A stretch of DNA of 37,188 nt from Spirabiliibacterium pneumoniae (GTDB lineage: Bacteria > Pseudomonadota > Gammaproteobacteria > Enterobacterales > Pasteurellaceae), in the NCBI RefSeq assembly GCF_014884995.1, contig NZ_JABMII010000002.1, forward strand, positions 1 to 37,188. Reading direction: 5' to 3'. Below, piece after piece: positions 35,526-37,188 of the stretch. The notes beneath the pieces were generated by a model. It had not been told where the DNA came from and made no database searches. It was given only the letters and a program-made list of their open reading frames with translations. A program made the translations under genes and the position numbers. Each line of letters starts with the position of its first letter. The first letter of the stretch is position 1.

Positions 35526-36147
35526 TGTTGACTACCCCTTGTGAAAGATTTCTCTCTATTCCCATTAACTCAAAGAAATAGCGATACTCTTGATCTGCAA
35601 TTGCTCTACTTGTTTGGCTCTCACTTTCAACTGAATACGCTCTGTAAAGAACATAATGGATTAAGGCTTGGTGATGTTTGCAATCAGGCAATTCAGCCTC
35701 ACCATTTTCATCCCTAACAATTGAAAGCGGATTTGCACACGTTACTAGAAAATAAACTTCTTCATCACTACGAATAGGCGGATAAACATCAAATAGATTA
35801 TTACCAACATTTCTAATGCTGACTGTGTACTGGCCTAGATGTGGAATGTTTTTCTTTTTGAATCTCATGGCGCTATTAACATCACCAATTTTGACCCCTT
35901 CAATGACGTTACCACACGCATCACTTTGGCCATCAACTGAGATAAGCTTGTCACAACATGCAGCGCACTGAACTGTTCCAGCTTCAGCCTGAATCACTAT
36001 CCTCTCTTTGAATTGATCAGGAACAAGTGAGTAAATCATACATAGGCCATCTTCAATCCATTCTTCGAGCAATTCATCACTAAAGCCTAAACTCTCAGCA
36101 TCGTTGAGTTGCATCCTTAATTCATTAATGATTGAAGAAAGTTTCAT
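35509..36147 (-). CDS. Phage head-tail adaptor-like protein (DUF6682-like)
   Basis: 212 residues. It opens with the pattern MKLSSIINELRMQLNDAESLGFSDE followed by LLEEWIEDGLCMIYSLVPDQF, a start seen in podovirus adaptor proteins (DUF6682 type). It ends with a helical tail (SRAIADQEYRYFFELMGIERNL). The central insert holds CAACC and DACG. AGAGG seven bases before the ATG; it shares one base with the preceding stop (TAATG). Likely sits between portal and tail. Confidence 0.6.
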   Translation of the reverse strand: MKLSSIINELRMQLNDAESLGFSDELLEEWIEDGLCMIYSLVPDQFKERIVIQAEAGTVQCAACCDKLISVDGQSDACGNVIEGVKIGDVNSAMRFKKKNIPHLGQYTVSIRNVGNNLFDVYPPIRSDEEVYFLVTCANPLSIVRDENGEAELPDCKHHQALIHYVLYRAYSVESESQTSRAIADQEYRYFFELMGIERNLSQGVVNNAASS

Positions 36148-36347
36148 TACAACACCTCTGTTTCAGAAGTCTTTTTGTCGTCTTGTGTTTTCTTAGTTTG
36201 TGCGCTTGCTTTTTTAGCTGGAGCTTGGCTTGCAGCCTTTTTAACTGATACTGTTTCAGCGAACTTTCCTTGACCTAGCTTCACAACTTCAGTAACAAAG
36301 TCATTGTGACCTGATAACACTAAACCATTAACTTTTGAGCGAATCAT
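36147..36347 (-). CDS. Small basic phage protein of unknown function
   Basis: 66 residues from the ATG at 36345-36347 (MIRSKVNGLVLSGHNDF), with GGAG six bases upstream; a TTG four codons earlier is rejected. First half compact and beta-like; second half Lys/Ala/Thr/Gln-rich (KKAASQAPAKKASAQTKKTQ), like a disordered basic tail. It is the first gene after the terminator and starts the tail-gene cluster. Confidence 0.6.
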   Translation of the reverse strand: MIRSKVNGLVLSGHNDFVTEVVKLGQGKFAETVSVKKAASQAPAKKASAQTKKTQDDKKTSETEVL

Positions 36348-36370
36348 ACATTTCTCCAAAATTCAAAAAG

Positions 36371-36393
36371 AAAAAAGCCGCACTAGGCGGCTT
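36371..36393 (-). terminator. Strong terminator on the phage late strand
   Basis: On the minus strand: AAGCCGC, loop CTAGT, GCGGCTT, then six or more T's (stem arms 36387-36393 and 36375-36381). It separates the 151-residue gene from the adaptor/tail cluster; podoviruses often place a terminator just after the capsid gene. Confidence 0.85.
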
Positions 36394-36412
36394 CCATTAA
36401 GATTGATATTGC

Positions 36413-36868
36413 TTAGCAGCAAGTTAAGCATGCTGGCGGACGAACTGGCTGGCTATTGTGCAAGCGAGTTTCAATTTCAAACTCACCAGCCAATCCATCA
36501 GCTGGCAATGCAACCACTTCAAATCCAAGCATATCAGTATTGCTAACGATTACATCATTGTATTTTTCAACAAATCCAGCGTAATAGCGTTGAGCGTTAC
36601 CAATATCATCAATGGTATCTAATGGTTTTTTCTCGTCAATCAAAGTGAATTGTTCATTTTCTTCATCATACTCATAAACGTTCACTAGGATTTTAGATAA
36701 ATCAGCGTGGCCATCGCGGCTGACCAATTTAAGTTTGAAGCCTTCTTCAGCCACATTGACTGCAATGCCAAAGGCAACAATGTTAGACATAGTCAAAGTT
36801 GTGTGAACACCAATAACATCACCTACCTTCAATGTGTTCAATACGCCACAACTGTTTGCGCAGCCCAA
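36413..36868 (-). CDS. Phage protein of unknown function, 5' end uncertain
   Basis: 151 residues from a TTG at 36866-36868; there is no Shine-Dalgarno and no ATG. The frame stays open upstream to a TAA at 36932-36934 and reads plausibly (CIWEDYRKFTQRQLG), so the true start may be unusual, or the gene is truncated or frameshifted. The product looks like a single beta-rich domain (LKVGDVIGVHTTLTMSN; FKLKLVSRDGHADLSKI) with Cys pairs at both ends (CANSC; CLTCC). Position before a terminator suggests a capsid-associated or decoration protein. Confidence 0.5.
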   Translation of the reverse strand: MGCANSCGVLNTLKVGDVIGVHTTLTMSNIVAFGIAVNVAEEGFKLKLVSRDGHADLSKILVNVYEYDEENEQFTLIDEKKPLDTIDDIGNAQRYYAGFVEKYNDVIVSNTDMLGFEVVALPADGLAGEFEIETRLHNSQPVRPPACLTCC

Positions 36869-36934
36869 TTGGCGTTGAGTGAATTTACGATAGTCTTCCC
36901 ATATGCAATACTTTAATCTAACAATTTGTTGTTA

Positions 36935-37188
36935 AATGATTTTATAAATTGGCATTACTTCAGTTACTGCAAAAGATACTTTAAACGGTTTTTTGTGTGG
37001 GCTGGGTTGATCTAGTGGTGGGTGCTTTAACTCTACTTTGCGCTAGTGTTGCCTGTTCGGTTTCCTGTTCGGTTTAATTGTAAATTGACGTTATTTCGGG
37101 CTTTAGGCGCGTTTTGCTGTTCGGTTTAGTGATTGCTTATCTGCTGCGCTTTGCGCCTGTCTGTGGGTTTATTTTAGCGCAAATATTG
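36935..37188. other. Stretch without a recognisable gene at the window edge
   Basis: No frame longer than a few dozen codons is convincing on either strand. Three copies of CTGTTCGGTTT lie at 37053-37063, 37065-37075 and 37117-37127, the first two in a 12-bp tandem. On the minus strand two short Gln/Thr/Asn-rich frames could be remnants of a gene end. Whether this is phage, host or assembly edge cannot be told. Confidence 0.4.
37052..37127 (+). repeat. Three copies of an 11-bp repeat CTGTTCGGTTT
   Basis: CCTGTTCGGTTT is repeated in tandem at 37052-37063 and 37064-37075. A third copy of the 11-bp core is at 37117-37127. Confidence 0.85.

Noticed and set aside
37052-37127. CRISPR array
   Set aside because: Repeats are only 11-12 bp, two are directly tandem, and no spacer regularity or cas gene is present.

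Overview
The window looks like a Pasteurellaceae chromosome carrying the left part of an integrated, podovirus-like prophage. The 9-bp Haemophilus-type DNA uptake signal (AAGTGCGGT or its complement) recurs throughout the left 18.5 kb, both in genes and as inverted pairs between genes. The chromosomal genes have close Haemophilus/E. coli counterparts. The genus cannot be fixed from the sequence; the chromosomal genes look more GC-rich than is typical for H. influenzae.

Layout, chromosomal part (1-18.6 kb). A surface lipoprotein with a long coiled-coil stalk is followed by a Slam-type outer-membrane translocon that probably exports it. Next, on the minus strand, come ypjD and corB, divergent from ffh (signal recognition particle). 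Then a Nudix hydrolase and pflA (minus), a CspA-family cold-shock gene, nagB, and a five-gene tRNA operon (Met, Leu, Gln, Gln, Leu). A hicAB toxin-antitoxin pair and a yggS-putP operon follow on the minus strand. The thrABC threonine operon is preceded by a complete attenuator: a 20-residue leader peptide, an antiterminator and a terminator. Inverted uptake-signal pairs close several transcription units.

Layout, prophage part (18.6-37.2 kb). A 47-bp 3' fragment of a tRNA gene, best matched to tRNA-Ile2(CAU), marks the left attachment site, with clustered short repeats beside it. All phage genes read on the minus strand, towards the attachment site. In transcription order they are: a small protein with an unclear 5' end, a strong terminator, a small basic protein, two adaptor-like proteins, a Cys-rich 66-residue protein, a tail-tube/nozzle-like protein, a small GNAT-like protein, a giant 2950-residue polyvalent protein, a Cys-rich 122-residue protein, an AT-rich membrane protein with its own promoter and palindrome (a moron), another small GNAT-like protein, two helical internal-virion-like proteins, and a lytic transglycosylase. 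This resembles the late region of a short-tailed phage that ejects internal proteins with its DNA. Terminase, portal, major capsid, integrase and repressor are not in the window.

The most interesting object is the giant protein. It carries two MuF-C-like domains, two near-duplicate LPD3-like domains, an HExxH metallopeptidase-like motif and an ADP-ribosyltransferase-like domain. A short tag of the form x-[YF]-S-[LIA] occurs at six domain boundaries, which suggests a modular, perhaps proteolytically processed, effector cargo.
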